NCBI RefSeq assembly: GCF_014490035.1
Contig: NZ_CP061008.1
Coordinates: forward strand, 1,984,001-2,048,000
Source of the DNA: Achromobacter xylosoxidans
GTDB taxonomy: Bacteria > Pseudomonadota > Gammaproteobacteria > Burkholderiales > Burkholderiaceae_B
Length of the DNA stretch: 64,000 nt
Reading direction: 5' to 3'
Shown: positions 24,427 to 33,822 of the stretch, one piece after another
How the letters are laid out: each line of letters starts with the position of its first letter
Numbering within the stretch: position 1 is the stretch's first letter
Notes under the pieces: generated by a model
The model's database searches: none
The model's input: only the letters and a program-made list of their open reading frames with translations
Told to the model about the DNA's origin: nothing
Translations under genes and position numbers: made by a program

Positions 24427-25541
24427 GCCTGCGCTGCCTCCCAGCGGCTGGCCGAGAACTTCTCCGCCATCATCAAACTGCCGTACCCCATTGCCATTTC
24501 GGCGATGACTTCGCCCACCGCGGGCGCGATCTGAAAGCCCCCGCCCGAGAAGCCGAAGGCATGCAGCAGCCGCGGCACCCTGGGGCTGAAGCCGATGACC
24601 GGGTTCTTGTCGCTGAAATAGCCTTCGATGCCGGACCAGCAGCGGATCACGCTGGCGCAGGCCAGCGCGGGCAAGACGGATGGAGCCGTACGGCCGAGTT
24701 CGGCGAGCGCGGCGCGACCCGGCCGGCTGCGGTCTCCCGGCAGCGCGCTGCCGTAGCCGCCGCCCATGACCACATTGCCGCGCGCGACCTGGCGGGCGTA
24801 GAAGCCGCCGCCTTCCACGCCCAACGACACGCCGATCTGGGGTGTGAGCGGCTCGGTGACCAGCATGGTCGGATACTTGACCTGCAGGGGCAGGTCGTCG
24901 CCGAACCAACGGGCTACGGCCGCGCCCCAGGCGCCAGCCGCATTGATGACGGTGTCGGCGTGTACGCGCCGGCCGTCGGCGGCAGTCAGCAGGAAGCCGC
25001 TACCCTGGGTGTCCGCCTGCGTGATGGCGCAATGTTCGAGCAAGCTGGCGCCGGCGCGCGCGGCGGCATGGGCGAAGGCGGGCGCGACCAGGCGCGGATT
25101 GGCCTGGCCGTCTTCCGGACATAGCGAGCCACCGGCAATGCCCGGACCCAGCGCGGGAAAGCGGCGGCGCAGCTCGGCGGCGTCGATGATCTCCAGGCCC
25201 AGGTCGAAGTCGCCGACCTTGTCGCGGTAGGCACAAAGCTTGTCCAGGTCGGCCTCGGAGCGGGCCAGCTTCAGGTGGCCGCTGCGCACGTATTCCGCAT
25301 CGGTGCTGATGAGTTCCGGCAGGCGGGACCAGATGCCGTGCGCGCGCTGCGCCAGATACAGCTGTTCGATCGAACGTCCCTGCCTGCGCACGCCGCCGAA
25401 GTTGACGCCGCTGGCGCGTGCGCCGCTTGCGCCGCTGTCGATTAGCGCGGTGGCGATGCCCATGCGGCGCAGCGCCAGGGCGGCGCTGGCGCCCACCAGG
25501 CCGGCGCCGATGATGGCGACTTCCGTGTGCAGCGGGTTCAT
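24423..25541 (-). CDS. FAD-dependent oxidoreductase of the D-amino-acid/glycine oxidase family, HcnC-like subunit
   Basis: The start at 25541 overlaps the preceding gene by four bases and gives 372 residues. The N-terminal FAD fold reads EVAIIGAGLVGASAALALRR (GxGxxG), and the DAO signature GASGARASGVNFGGVRRQGR follows. A C-terminal FSGGGFQIAPAVGEVIAEMA completes the FAD site. With the two genes upstream (a FAD protein with a BFD-type Fe-S region and a small 2Fe-2S protein), this is the gamma subunit of an HcnABC/opine- or proline-dehydrogenase-like complex at the inner membrane. It probably oxidises a secondary amine or amino acid and passes electrons to the quinone pool. Confidence 0.8.
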   Translation of the reverse strand: MNPLHTEVAIIGAGLVGASAALALRRMGIATALIDSGASGARASGVNFGGVRRQGRSIEQLYLAQRAHGIWSRLPELISTDAEYVRSGHLKLARSEADLDKLCAYRDKVGDFDLGLEIIDAAELRRRFPALGPGIAGGSLCPEDGQANPRLVAPAFAHAAARAGASLLEHCAITQADTQGSGFLLTAADGRRVHADTVINAAGAWGAAVARWFGDDLPLQVKYPTMLVTEPLTPQIGVSLGVEGGGFYARQVARGNVVMGGGYGSALPGDRSRPGRAALAELGRTAPSVLPALACASVIRCWSGIEGYFSDKNPVIGFSPRVPRLLHAFGFSGGGFQIAPAVGEVIAEMAMGYGSLMMAEKFSASRWEAAQA

Positions 25542-26926
25542 GGTTCCACCTTGCCGAGCATGGACAGATTCAGGGGCTTGACGGGCGCCTGGCCGCGTAG
25601 CCGGCCTATGTCCGCCAGGGCCAGTCCACGGCAGTCGGCCAGCAGTTCGGCCGCGCCTGCCTGGCACATGCGTCCCTGGCACAGGCCCATGCCGATGCGC
25701 GTTAGCGCCTTCAAGCGGTTGAGGTCGTCGATGGCGTATTGCGCGGCCGCGGCGCGCAACGTGCCGGCGCGCACTTCCTCGCAGCGGCAGACCATGACGG
25801 AGTCGTCGCAGGCGCCATCCGCGCCGGGCAGGGGAAAGGCCCGATCCAGGCCGCGCCGGAATTGCGCCCAGCGCGCCTGGCGGCGGGCCAGCCACTGCAC
25901 CCTGGCGGCGCTGACGTCGATGCCGCTGTCTGCCAGCATGGCCAGCGCGGCGCGTTCGCCCGCAAGCTCGGCCAGGATGGCGCCGCCTATGCCTGCGCCG
26001 TCGCCGGCCAAGTAGACGCCGGCCTCCGAGCTGCGGCCTTCGGGATCGCGGCGCGGCAGCCAGGCGCGCTGGGCCGTGTCGAATTCAAAGGCGCAGTCCA
26101 GCAGGTCGGCAAGCTGCGTTTCCGCGCGCAGTCCGTGGCCGATTGCCAGCGCGTCGCAAGCAATGGCGCGCTGCTTGCCGCCCAGGGTCGCGAGCGTGCG
26201 CTCGACGCGGCCTGCGCCCTCGGCCGCATCCAGCCTTGCGCCGTGGTGCACCGGCACGCCGCGGGCGCGCAGCCAGCCCAGGTAGTACATGCCCTTGGCC
26301 AGCATGCCGGGCTGGCTCAGCAGTGCCGGCGCGGCGCGGACCTGGCTGCCTGGCGGCGCGCAGTCCAGCACCGCCTGCACCTGGGCGCCGGCGCGCGCAT
26401 ATTGGTAGGCGACCAGGTAGAGCAGGGGGCCGGTGCCGGCGAACACGATGCGTGGCCCAAACGTACAGCCCTGGCTCTTCAGCGAGATCTGCGCGCCGCC
26501 CAGCGTATAGACGCCGGGCAGGGTCCAGCCCGGGAAGGGCAGGACGCGGTCGGTGGCGCCGGTGGCAAGCAGCAGCCGTGAGTAGGGCAGGGTTTCCAGT
26601 TCGCCGTGGCGGACCAGGTCCAGGCTGCCCGGCGCGGCATTCCACACCGCGGTGGCGGCGCGGTAGTCTGCCCGGGCAGCTAGGTCCGCGCCCGCCGCGT
26701 GGATGGCTTGCGCGCGCTTCCATTCGAAGCCATAGCGCTGGCGCGCGGAGCCGCGAGGGGCCGCGCCTTGGCGATAGATCTGGCCGCCAGGCAAGGCGGC
26801 TTCGTCCACGATCACCGGGCGCACGCCGTGGCGCAGCAGCGTCTGCGCGGCGCGCACGCCCGCAGGACCGGCGCCCACCACCACCATGCGCGGCGCGCCA
26901 TCGGCGCCGGGAGGGTTCACTTGCAT
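25538..26926 (-). CDS. NAD(P)/FAD-type oxidoreductase with C-terminal 2Fe-2S region, HcnB-like subunit
   Basis: The start at 26926 gives 462 residues and overlaps the small Fe-S gene. It opens with a dinucleotide fold (MVVVGAGPAGVRAAQTLLRH), has a second one at IVFAGTGPLLYLVAYQYARA, and a GVYLAGDGAGIGGAILAELA FAD motif. The C-terminus carries a BFD-like cluster site: MVCRCEEV and, about 35 residues on, GMGLCQGRMCQAG (four Cys). This layout is that of HcnB, opine oxidase subunit A and the alpha subunit of archaeal proline dehydrogenase. It is the electron-transfer partner of the HcnC-like subunit encoded next. Confidence 0.85.
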   Translation of the reverse strand: MQVNPPGADGAPRMVVVGAGPAGVRAAQTLLRHGVRPVIVDEAALPGGQIYRQGAAPRGSARQRYGFEWKRAQAIHAAGADLAARADYRAATAVWNAAPGSLDLVRHGELETLPYSRLLLATGATDRVLPFPGWTLPGVYTLGGAQISLKSQGCTFGPRIVFAGTGPLLYLVAYQYARAGAQVQAVLDCAPPGSQVRAAPALLSQPGMLAKGMYYLGWLRARGVPVHHGARLDAAEGAGRVERTLATLGGKQRAIACDALAIGHGLRAETQLADLLDCAFEFDTAQRAWLPRRDPEGRSSEAGVYLAGDGAGIGGAILAELAGERAALAMLADSGIDVSAARVQWLARRQARWAQFRRGLDRAFPLPGADGACDDSVMVCRCEEVRAGTLRAAAAQYAIDDLNRLKALTRIGMGLCQGRMCQAGAAELLADCRGLALADIGRLRGQAPVKPLNLSMLGKVEP

Positions 26927-27219
26927 GCGAGTTCTCCGGGCTGGGCGCTGACCAGTTCCATGCCGTCTGCGACCGCGGTGGAGCAGGCGCGCAGGCGTGC
27001 TCCGTCCGCCGTCTGCACCCAGCAATCCTGGCAGGCGCCCATCAGGCAGAAGCCGGCGCGCGGCGCGCCTTCGCCCAAGGTGACGCGCAATTGCTGCGCG
27101 GCAAGCAGCAACGCCGTCAGCACAGTGTCGCCCTCATGGGCTTGCAGCGCCAAGCCGTTCCAGGTCAGGCGCAACGGCGCCGAGGCAGGTACCGAGACGC
27201 GGCGCAGCAGCGGTTTCAT
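26917..27219 (-). CDS. Small 2Fe-2S protein, HcnA-like subunit
   Basis: A 100-residue ferredoxin-like protein with the HcnA pattern GFCLMGACQDCWVQ (Cys x4 Cys x2 Cys) followed by the fourth Cys in LRACST. The N-terminal 40 residues (LRLTWNGLALQAHEGDTVLT) form the beta-grasp. It overlaps both neighbours by a few bases and is the first of the three dehydrogenase subunit genes. In the HcnABC group this subunit sits between the two flavoproteins and carries electrons. Confidence 0.85.
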   Translation of the reverse strand: MKPLLRRVSVPASAPLRLTWNGLALQAHEGDTVLTALLLAAQQLRVTLGEGAPRAGFCLMGACQDCWVQTADGARLRACSTAVADGMELVSAQPGELACK

Positions 27220-28901
27220 GCGGCGGTCTCCGCGCGGCGCAGCTGGGACAGAGTGCGGTCTGGCAGGATGATGTCTGCGTCGTAGCGCAGCTCCACGATG
27301 GCCGGCATGCGATGCTCCCGGGCATATGCCAGCGCGGCGTCATAGGCCGGCGCGAAATCCTCCGTGCGCTCGACCGCGGCGCCGTAGCCGCCATAACTTT
27401 GCGCCAGCCGCGCGAAATCGGGGTTGACCAGTTCCGTCGCCAGGGCGCGTCCGGGATAGGCGCGTTCCTGATGCAGGCGGATGGTACCGAACAGGCCGTT
27501 GTTGAAGACCAGCACCACAATGCCCAACCGATACTGGGCCGCGGTGGCCAGCTCCTGCATGGTCATCTGGAAACAGCCGTCGCCGGCGAAGCAGACCACG
27601 GCTGCGTTGCGGTCGCGCAGCTTGGCCGCGATGGCCGCAGGCAGGCCGTAGCCCATCGCGCCGACGGCGGGTGCAAGTTGGCTGCCCGGTCCCTTGAAGG
27701 CGATGTGCCGGTGCGCGTAGAGCGCGTAGTTGCCCGCGCCCACTGTGACGCAGGAATGCCGCGGCAGCGTGGCCGCGACGTGGCGCGCCGCCGCGTTCAG
27801 GTCCAGCGGGCCGGGCGTGGGCGGCAGCGCAGGCGCCGCGGCGGCCGCTACAGCGCCGCGGCGGCGCGGCTGCCAGCCCGGCGTCGGCTCCAGTCCCGCG
27901 GCGGCCCGGGCGAAACCGTCCACACTGGCGACCATGCCCAGCGCCGGCGTGCACAGCCGCCCGATCTCGTTGGCGTCCGGGTGGATATGGATCAACGTCT
28001 GGCGCGGCGTGGGCGAAGCCAGCCACTCATAGTTGATGGTTGTCGGCTCGCACAGGCGGGTGCCCAGCGCGATGACGAGGTCGCTGTCCATGACGGCGCG
28101 TTTCTGGTGCGCGGGCATGCTGGCGCTGACCTGGCCGACGAAATTGGGATGGTCGTTGTCGAACAGCTCCAGGCGGCGCCAGGCGGTGGCTACTGGCAGG
28201 TCGAAGCGCAGGGCGAAGTCGCGCATGGCCTCGCGCGCGGCTTGCGGCCAGCGCGAGCCGCCCAGCAGCAGCAAGGGCCGCTCTGCCGCTTCCAGCAATT
28301 CACGCAGGCGCAGCATGTCGGCGTCGGCCGGACGGGCGCAGGGCGGCTGTGGCGCGGCGGCCAGGGCCACGTCGGCGACGCCGGACAGCATGTCTTCGGG
28401 CAGGGAGAGGACCACCGGTCCTGGGCGTCCGCCCGTGGCGATCGCCCAGGCGCGCGCCAGGTATTCGGGAATGCGGTCGGCCCGCTCGATCTGCGCGACC
28501 CATTTCGCCAGCGGCGCGTACATGGCGCGGTAGTCCACCTCCTGGAAACACTGGCGGTCGGCGGTGTCGCCGCCGACCTGGCCGATGAACAGGATCATGG
28601 GCGTGGAGTCTTCCCTTGCCGTGTGCACGCCGATCGCCGCATTGGTGGCGCCCGGGCCGCGCGAGACGAAGCAGATGCCCGGCTGGCCGGTCAGCTTGCC
28701 ATGCGCTTCGGCCATGTAGGCGGCGCCGCCTTCCTGGCGGCAGACCACCGCTTCGATCGCGTCGCGCCGGGCATAGAGCGCGTCGATGCAAGGCAGGAAG
28801 CTCTCGCCCGGCACCATGAACACGCGCTCCACGCCATAGGCCTGCAGCTGCGCGACCAGCAGTTCGCCGCCGCTGCGGGAGGCAGGGGCCGGCGCGCTCA
28901 T
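27216..28901 (-). CDS. Thiamine-diphosphate enzyme of the acetolactate synthase family
   Basis: A 561-residue protein with all three ThDP domains. The N-terminal pyrimidine domain has YGVERVFMVPGESFLPCIDA and the catalytic Glu in VVCRQEGGAAYMAE. The middle domain is Rossmann-like. The C-terminal domain has the ThDP motif beginning GDGCFQMTMQELATAA and ending in VLVFNNGLFGTI. It overlaps the HyuB gene upstream and the HcnA-like gene downstream by four bases each. In such catabolic operons these enzymes usually decarboxylate or ligate a 2-oxo acid; true acetolactate synthase is unlikely because no regulatory subunit gene is present. Substrate unknown. Confidence 0.85.
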   Translation of the reverse strand: MSAPAPASRSGGELLVAQLQAYGVERVFMVPGESFLPCIDALYARRDAIEAVVCRQEGGAAYMAEAHGKLTGQPGICFVSRGPGATNAAIGVHTAREDSTPMILFIGQVGGDTADRQCFQEVDYRAMYAPLAKWVAQIERADRIPEYLARAWAIATGGRPGPVVLSLPEDMLSGVADVALAAAPQPPCARPADADMLRLRELLEAAERPLLLLGGSRWPQAAREAMRDFALRFDLPVATAWRRLELFDNDHPNFVGQVSASMPAHQKRAVMDSDLVIALGTRLCEPTTINYEWLASPTPRQTLIHIHPDANEIGRLCTPALGMVASVDGFARAAAGLEPTPGWQPRRRGAVAAAAAPALPPTPGPLDLNAAARHVAATLPRHSCVTVGAGNYALYAHRHIAFKGPGSQLAPAVGAMGYGLPAAIAAKLRDRNAAVVCFAGDGCFQMTMQELATAAQYRLGIVVLVFNNGLFGTIRLHQERAYPGRALATELVNPDFARLAQSYGGYGAAVERTEDFAPAYDAALAYAREHRMPAIVELRYDADIILPDRTLSQLRRAETAA

Positions 28902-30634
28902 GCCGCGTCTCCTTGCAGCGCCAGCGCCACGCGTTCCGCGCCATAGTCGCGTTCGGCCGCGGTCCGGCTGACCTTGCCGCCCAGCACGTCGTTGCGGATG
29001 GCGGCCGCGCTACGGTCAGCGGGCGCGCCGTAGCCGCCGCCGCCGGGCGTTTCCAGGCGCACGGACTGGCCGCTGGCCAAGCCGTGGCCGGCGATCTTGT
29101 TGGGCAGGCGCTGCTCGTCGGCGCGGCCGGGGTTCTGGATCACGCGCGAGGTGCCTCCCGTCAGGCCGCCGTTCAGGCCGGCCGCGCCGAACAACGCGGC
29201 GTCGCAGCGGATGGTGCAGACCAGCTGGTCATGCAGCGAACGGATCTGGCGCGCGATGCCCATGCCGCCGCGATGGCGGCCCGCGCCGCCGCTGTCGTTG
29301 ACCAGCGCGTACTCCTCGACCAGCAGCGGGTACTCGATCTCCAGCGCCTCGGCGGGCAGGTTGGAGGTATTGGTCACGTGTACCTGGATGCCGTCCATGC
29401 CGTCGCCCTGCGCGCGTCCACCCGCGCCGCCGCCCAGTGTTTCCAGGTAGACGAAGGTGCCCTTGCCGTCCTGCATGGGCACGGAGAACAGCATGGAAGG
29501 CATGACGTCGTTGCACGAGGCCATGGCGCGGTCTGGCGGCAACAGCTGGCCCAGTGCGCCGATCACCGTGCCGGCCACGCGCTGCGCGGTGGTGACGCGC
29601 GCGCCCACCGCCGCCGGAAAGCGCGGGTTGGTAATGGTGCCCTCGGGGGCGGTGATGGTGATGGGCTGGAACAGGCCGTTGTTGGGCATGAGCTCGGGAT
29701 CGAGCATGGCCTTCACCGCGAAGTAGACGCTGGCGTTCAGGGCGCTGGCGGGCAGGTTGAAGGCGCCGCGCGCCTGCTTGCTGGTTCCGGTGAAATCGAC
29801 ATGGAGCTGGCCGTCGCGCGCCTCGACGTTGGCCTGGATGGTGACGGGATCGCCGCCCATGCCGTCGTCGTCCATGCGCTCGGTGAAGGTATAGGTGCCA
29901 GCCGGCAGTTGCGCGATGCGGTTGCGCAGGCGTCTCTCGGTATACAGCATGATGCTGTCGATGGCGGACAGCAGGATCTCCAGACCGGACTGCTGCACCA
30001 GTTCCAGCATCAGCCTGGCGCCCTTGTCGTTGGTGGCGATCTGGGCGCGGATATCGTGCATCCGGTTGTCTGGTTCGCGCGTGTTGTGCGCGATCATCTC
30101 CAGCAGGTCCATGTCCAGCTCGCCCTCGCGCACGATGCGCATGGCCGGCAGGCGGATGCCTTCCTCCCACACCGTCTTCAGGTGGTGCGAGGTCGAGCCG
30201 GGAACGGCGCCGCCGACGTCGGTGTGGTGGCCGATGTTGGCCGCGAAGAAGCGCAGCACGCCCTCGTGGAAGATGGGGGTGATGACAGTGATGTCGGGCG
30301 CGTGCGTACCGCCCGCCAGATAGGCGTCGTTGCACAGGAACGCATCGCCCGGGCGCACGCCGGCCGCGCCGTAGCGCCGCAGCACGGCGTCTATGCCGCC
30401 GGACAGCGATCCCAGATGCACCGGCACGTGGGCCGCCTGCGCCACCAGGCGGCCGGCGGCGTCGAATAGCGCCACGGAGCAGTCCTTGCGTTCCTTGATG
30501 TTGGTGGAAAAGGACGAGCGGATCAGCGTATTGCCCATTTCCTCGGTGATGGACAGCAGGCGGTTGCTGAAGACCTCCATTTCGATGGGGTCGAAGGTGT
30601 CCGTGCCGGCGGCGGAAGTCGATCGATTGGTCAT
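28898..30634 (-). CDS. Hydantoinase B / 5-oxoprolinase family beta subunit
   Basis: A 578-residue protein with the HyuB pattern: DPIEMEVFSNRLLSITEEMG at the N-terminus, then FSTNIKERKDCSVALFDAAG, RPGDAFLCNDAYLAGGTHAP and IGHHTDVGGAVPGS; late in the chain comes RLETPGGGGYGAP. Such proteins pair with HyuA to open a cyclic amide (hydantoin, 5-oxoproline, N-methylhydantoin or carbamoyl-type substrates) at the cost of ATP. It starts 11 bases after the HyuA gene, so the subunits are made together. Its start is well set by the four-base overlap downstream and the gap upstream. Confidence 0.9.
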   Translation of the reverse strand: MTNRSTSAAGTDTFDPIEMEVFSNRLLSITEEMGNTLIRSSFSTNIKERKDCSVALFDAAGRLVAQAAHVPVHLGSLSGGIDAVLRRYGAAGVRPGDAFLCNDAYLAGGTHAPDITVITPIFHEGVLRFFAANIGHHTDVGGAVPGSTSHHLKTVWEEGIRLPAMRIVREGELDMDLLEMIAHNTREPDNRMHDIRAQIATNDKGARLMLELVQQSGLEILLSAIDSIMLYTERRLRNRIAQLPAGTYTFTERMDDDGMGGDPVTIQANVEARDGQLHVDFTGTSKQARGAFNLPASALNASVYFAVKAMLDPELMPNNGLFQPITITAPEGTITNPRFPAAVGARVTTAQRVAGTVIGALGQLLPPDRAMASCNDVMPSMLFSVPMQDGKGTFVYLETLGGGAGGRAQGDGMDGIQVHVTNTSNLPAEALEIEYPLLVEEYALVNDSGGAGRHRGGMGIARQIRSLHDQLVCTIRCDAALFGAAGLNGGLTGGTSRVIQNPGRADEQRLPNKIAGHGLASGQSVRLETPGGGGYGAPADRSAAAIRNDVLGGKVSRTAAERDYGAERVALALQGDAA

Positions 30635-30644
30635 GGCGTACGCC

Positions 30645-32720
30645 TTAGCTGTTGAGGTTGACGACGAGGTTGCCGTATTCGTCGGCGCGCGCCTGCTGGC
30701 CCGGCAGCACGACGGTGGTCGAACTCATTTCCTCGATCACGGCCGGCCCGTCCAGGGGCTCGCCCACCGGCAGCAGGGCGCGGCGCAGGATGGGCGTGTC
30801 CACCCATCCCTCCCCTTCGAAGTACACGTTGCGGCGTTCCTTCAAGGCGCCGGCCACGTTTTCGCCGCCTTGCACGCGGGCCAGGGGCGCGCGCGGCACC
30901 AGGCCGGTGGCGCGCACGCGGCAATTGACGATCTCCACCGGACGGCCGGCGGCGTCATAACCATACTCGCGCACGTGCGCCGCGCTGAATGCCGCCACGA
31001 ACGCATCCAGCGGCATCAGTTGCATGCCGTCCAGCGGCACGGCGATCTCGAAGTTCTGGCCCTGGTAGCGTGCGTCGATCACGGCGGACAGGCGCTGCTC
31101 CGAGTCGCCCACGCCTTCGCTGGACAGCCAGGCGCGCGCCTTGCCGGCCAGGGCTTCCAGCGCCTGCCGCACGGCGGTCCAGCCGTTCGCGGTGGCGTGC
31201 GCCATCAGCGTCTGCACGAAGTCCATGGAAATGTCGGACAGCAGGATCCCGCGCGCGCACATGGTGCCGGGTTCTTGCGGGATCAGCAGGGTGCCGATGC
31301 CGCAATCGCGCGCCAGTTCGGCGGCATGCAGGCCGCCCGCGCCGCCAAAGGCGCAGAGGGCAAACTTGCGGATGTCGTGACCCCGTTCGGTGGAGACCGC
31401 GCGCACCGCACGCGCCATGTTGGAGTTGGCGATGCGCAGAATGCCGTAGGCGGCTTCCTCCACGCTCAGCCCCAGCGGGCGGGCGATCTGCGCCTCCAGC
31501 GCCTCCCGCGCCTGGCGCGCATGCACGGCCATGCGGCCTTCCAACAGCGCGACCGGGTTCAGTCGGCCCAGCACGACGTGGGCGTCGGTGATGGTCACGA
31601 CCTGGCCGCCGCGGTTGTAGGCGATGGGACCAGGGACCGCGCCCGCGCTCTGCGGGCCGACCTTCAGCGCGCCCGCGTCGTCGATGCGCGCGATGCTGCC
31701 TCCGCCCGCGCCGATGACGTGCACGTCCACCATCTGGGTCTTGACCGGATAGTCGGCCACCAGGCGGCTGGAGGTGAACAGCGGCCGCAGCTCGGCCACC
31801 AGCGACACGTCGGTGCTGGTGCCGCCCACGTCGAAGGTGATCAGGTTGGGCAGGCCCGCCACGCGGCCGAGTTCGGTGGCGCCGATCACGCCAGCGGCCG
31901 GGCCCGACACGCAGGTGCGCACCGGCGCCGTCAGCACCGATTCCACGGACATCAGGCCGCCGTTGGAATGCACCGTGGTCGGCTCGGCCGCCACGCCCAT
32001 GGCGCGTACCGAACTGACCAGGCTGCGCATGTAGCCGGCCATGCGCGGGCCGACATAGGCGTTGAGCGCAGTGGTGGACATGCGCTCGTACTCGCGGAAC
32101 TCCGGCAGAATTTCGCTGGAAACGCTCAGGTAGACGCCCGGCAGGTGCTCGGCCAGGATGTCGCGGGTGCGGCGTTCGTGCGCATCGTTGCGGTAGCTGT
32201 GCATGAAGCAGATGGCGACCGATTCGACGCGGGCTGCGGCCAGCTCGCGCGCCACTGCCACCACCTCGTCTTCGTCCAGCGCCTGCAGCACCGAACCATC
32301 CGCGCCGACGCGTTCAGTCACTTCGAAGCGCCACTCGCGCGGCGCCAGCGGCTGCGGCTTGGTGACGTTGTAGTCGTAGAGATGGGGGCGTGTCTGCCGG
32401 CCGATCTCCAGCACGTCGCGAAAGCCGCGCGTGGTGACCAGCGCGCAGCGCGAACCCCTGCGCTCGATGACCATGTTGGTGGCCACCGTGGTGCCGTGGC
32501 CCACGTGCGCGAGTTCGGAGCCGGCGATCTCGTGTTCGCGGATCAGATGGGCCAGGCCCGTCTGGATGGCCTCGGCCGGATCGTGCGGCGTGGAGGGCAC
32601 TTTGAAATAGTGCAGTTCACCGGAATGCTCGGCAAGCAGGGTGAAATCGGTGAACGTGCCGCCTACGTCGAAGCCGACGCGAAAACGGCGGGCGCCCGGG
32701 GCGGATGCTGTCTGGGTCAC
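30645..32720 (-). CDS. Hydantoinase A / 5-oxoprolinase family alpha subunit
   Basis: The GTG at 32720 is chosen because GGAG stands six bases upstream; a TTG at 32747 is also in frame. The 691-residue protein has the ASKHA ATPase motifs: RFRVGFDVGGTFTDFTLLAE at the N-terminus, GHGTTVATNMVIERRGSRCA, FDVGGTSTDVSLVAELRP, and CAFGGAGGLHAAELA. HyuA binds ATP and the cyclic amide and works with HyuB. It is the first gene of an operon running through HyuB, a ThDP enzyme and three HcnABC-like subunits. Two palindromes at 32798-32830 sit about 80-110 bases upstream of its start. Confidence 0.9.
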   Translation of the reverse strand: MTQTASAPGARRFRVGFDVGGTFTDFTLLAEHSGELHYFKVPSTPHDPAEAIQTGLAHLIREHEIAGSELAHVGHGTTVATNMVIERRGSRCALVTTRGFRDVLEIGRQTRPHLYDYNVTKPQPLAPREWRFEVTERVGADGSVLQALDEDEVVAVARELAAARVESVAICFMHSYRNDAHERRTRDILAEHLPGVYLSVSSEILPEFREYERMSTTALNAYVGPRMAGYMRSLVSSVRAMGVAAEPTTVHSNGGLMSVESVLTAPVRTCVSGPAAGVIGATELGRVAGLPNLITFDVGGTSTDVSLVAELRPLFTSSRLVADYPVKTQMVDVHVIGAGGGSIARIDDAGALKVGPQSAGAVPGPIAYNRGGQVVTITDAHVVLGRLNPVALLEGRMAVHARQAREALEAQIARPLGLSVEEAAYGILRIANSNMARAVRAVSTERGHDIRKFALCAFGGAGGLHAAELARDCGIGTLLIPQEPGTMCARGILLSDISMDFVQTLMAHATANGWTAVRQALEALAGKARAWLSSEGVGDSEQRLSAVIDARYQGQNFEIAVPLDGMQLMPLDAFVAAFSAAHVREYGYDAAGRPVEIVNCRVRATGLVPRAPLARVQGGENVAGALKERRNVYFEGEGWVDTPILRRALLPVGEPLDGPAVIEEMSSTTVVLPGQQARADEYGNLVVNLNS

Positions 32721-32797
32721 GCTGGTCTCCAGGATGCTGGCGCACAAGGCGCCGGGAGTGGGATGACCAGAATGCTATTGATGCACCATCATTCGGT

Positions 32798-32830
32798 CCA
32801 ATCAAAGATTGGTATCAGTGATTATCACTG
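32798..32830. promoter_or_regulatory. Two adjacent palindromes upstream of the HyuA operon, probable LysR operator
   Basis: CCAATCAAAGATTGG (32798-32812) and CAGTGATTATCACTG (32816-32830) are both perfect inverted repeats around a three-base centre. The second contains GTGATTATCA, which recurs at 33801-33810 in the region between the LysR and Bug genes. Sharing between the two promoters marks it as a likely binding site for the LysR protein encoded between them. Confidence 0.6.
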
Positions 32831-32844
32831 GCGTGAATGATTTA

Positions 32845-33789
32845 TCAGTACGGATGGGACTCCGCCGGCTGCGCCTGGTCGAACACCATCCCCTGCGCCT
32901 GGCAAACCTTCAGGATTTCCTCGCGCAGCCAGCGATGTGCCGGAATATTGTCCGAGCGTTCGTGCCAGATCAGGTTGACGGTTCGCTGCGCGAAGGGAAA
33001 GGGCGCCTCGACGGCTTCCAGTAGATGGCTGTAGGGACTGTTGCGCACGGTGTTCAGGGGCACCACGCAGATCAGGTCGGTTTCGGCCAGCAAGCGCGGC
33101 GCCAGCGCGAACTGGTTGATGGTGAGCACCACATTGCGCTTGTAGCCATGGGGCGCGAGCTCATGGTCGATCAGGGTCGGCGTGCCCAGCAGGCTGACCA
33201 TCAGGTGCCGCGCGCGCAGGAAGCTGTCCAGCGTGAAGCGCGGCAGCGCCAGCAGCGGATGCCCTTTGCGCATGGCGCAGACGTAGGTCAGTGTTTCCAG
33301 CGGCAGGGTGCGCAGGGACGAGCCGAAGTTCGAATACACGCCCGCCGCCATGTCGACTTCGCCTTTTTCCAGCAACACGCCGGCGTTGTCCAGCGAGTAG
33401 GGATGCAGATGGATGCGGACATTGGGCGCCACCGTCTGCTGCTCCACGAACAGCGGCCGGATGACCTGATCCGCCACGTAGTCGGACATGGCCATGCGGA
33501 ACACGGCCTCGGAGCGCGCCGGATCGAAATCGTTGCGTTCCAGTGTGTCGGCGATGCGGGCCAGCGCGTCGCGGATCGGGGGCCACAGGAGTTCGGCGCG
33601 CTGCGTGGGCAGCACGCCGCCCTGTATCTTCACGAACAGCGGGTCCTTCAAAGTCAGGCGCAGCCGGTTGATGGCATTGCTGACTGCGGGCTGCGTCATG
33701 TGCAGCGCAGAGGCCGCACGCGTGACGTTGCGTTCGGTCATGACCGCATCAAAGATGCGTAGCAGGTTCAAGTCCATCGAGGTCAGCAT
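32845..33789 (-). CDS. LysR-family transcriptional regulator
   Basis: A 314-residue regulator; ATG 33777 is an alternative start. The N-terminal winged helix reads LNLLRIFDAVMTERNVTRAA and ALHMTQPAVSNAINRLR. The remainder is a periplasmic-binding-like effector domain (YSNFGSSLRTLPLETLTYVC and on), typical of LysR members that sense the operon substrate. The gene lies between the operon starting at HyuA, on the same strand, and a divergent Bug gene. Related palindromes flank it on both sides, so it probably controls all of these, and itself. Confidence 0.9.
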   Translation of the reverse strand: MLTSMDLNLLRIFDAVMTERNVTRAASALHMTQPAVSNAINRLRLTLKDPLFVKIQGGVLPTQRAELLWPPIRDALARIADTLERNDFDPARSEAVFRMAMSDYVADQVIRPLFVEQQTVAPNVRIHLHPYSLDNAGVLLEKGEVDMAAGVYSNFGSSLRTLPLETLTYVCAMRKGHPLLALPRFTLDSFLRARHLMVSLLGTPTLIDHELAPHGYKRNVVLTINQFALAPRLLAETDLICVVPLNTVRNSPYSHLLEAVEAPFPFAQRTVNLIWHERSDNIPAHRWLREEILKVCQAQGMVFDQAQPAESHPY

Positions 33790-33800
33790 CGCAGTCTCAG

Positions 33801-33822
33801 GTGATTATCAACATTGGTGATA
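33801..33822. promoter_or_regulatory. LysR-type operator between the LysR and Bug genes
   Basis: GTGATTATCA at 33801-33810 includes the palindrome TGATTATCA and is followed within six bases by a second half site, GGTGATAG. The same ten bases occur in the palindrome at 32816-32830. It lies 12 bases upstream of the LysR start and about 110 bases upstream of the Bug start, a usual position for autorepression with divergent activation. Confidence 0.6.

Noticed and set aside
27216..28901. Calling the ThDP enzyme acetolactate synthase IlvB
   Set aside because: No small regulatory subunit gene is adjacent and the gene is embedded in a catabolic operon, so only the family is named.
30393..32840. 815-codon plus-strand frame across HyuA
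   Set aside because: It is rich in His, Arg, Gln and Ala, as expected of the antisense of a high-GC gene; HyuA on the other strand has all the family motifs.
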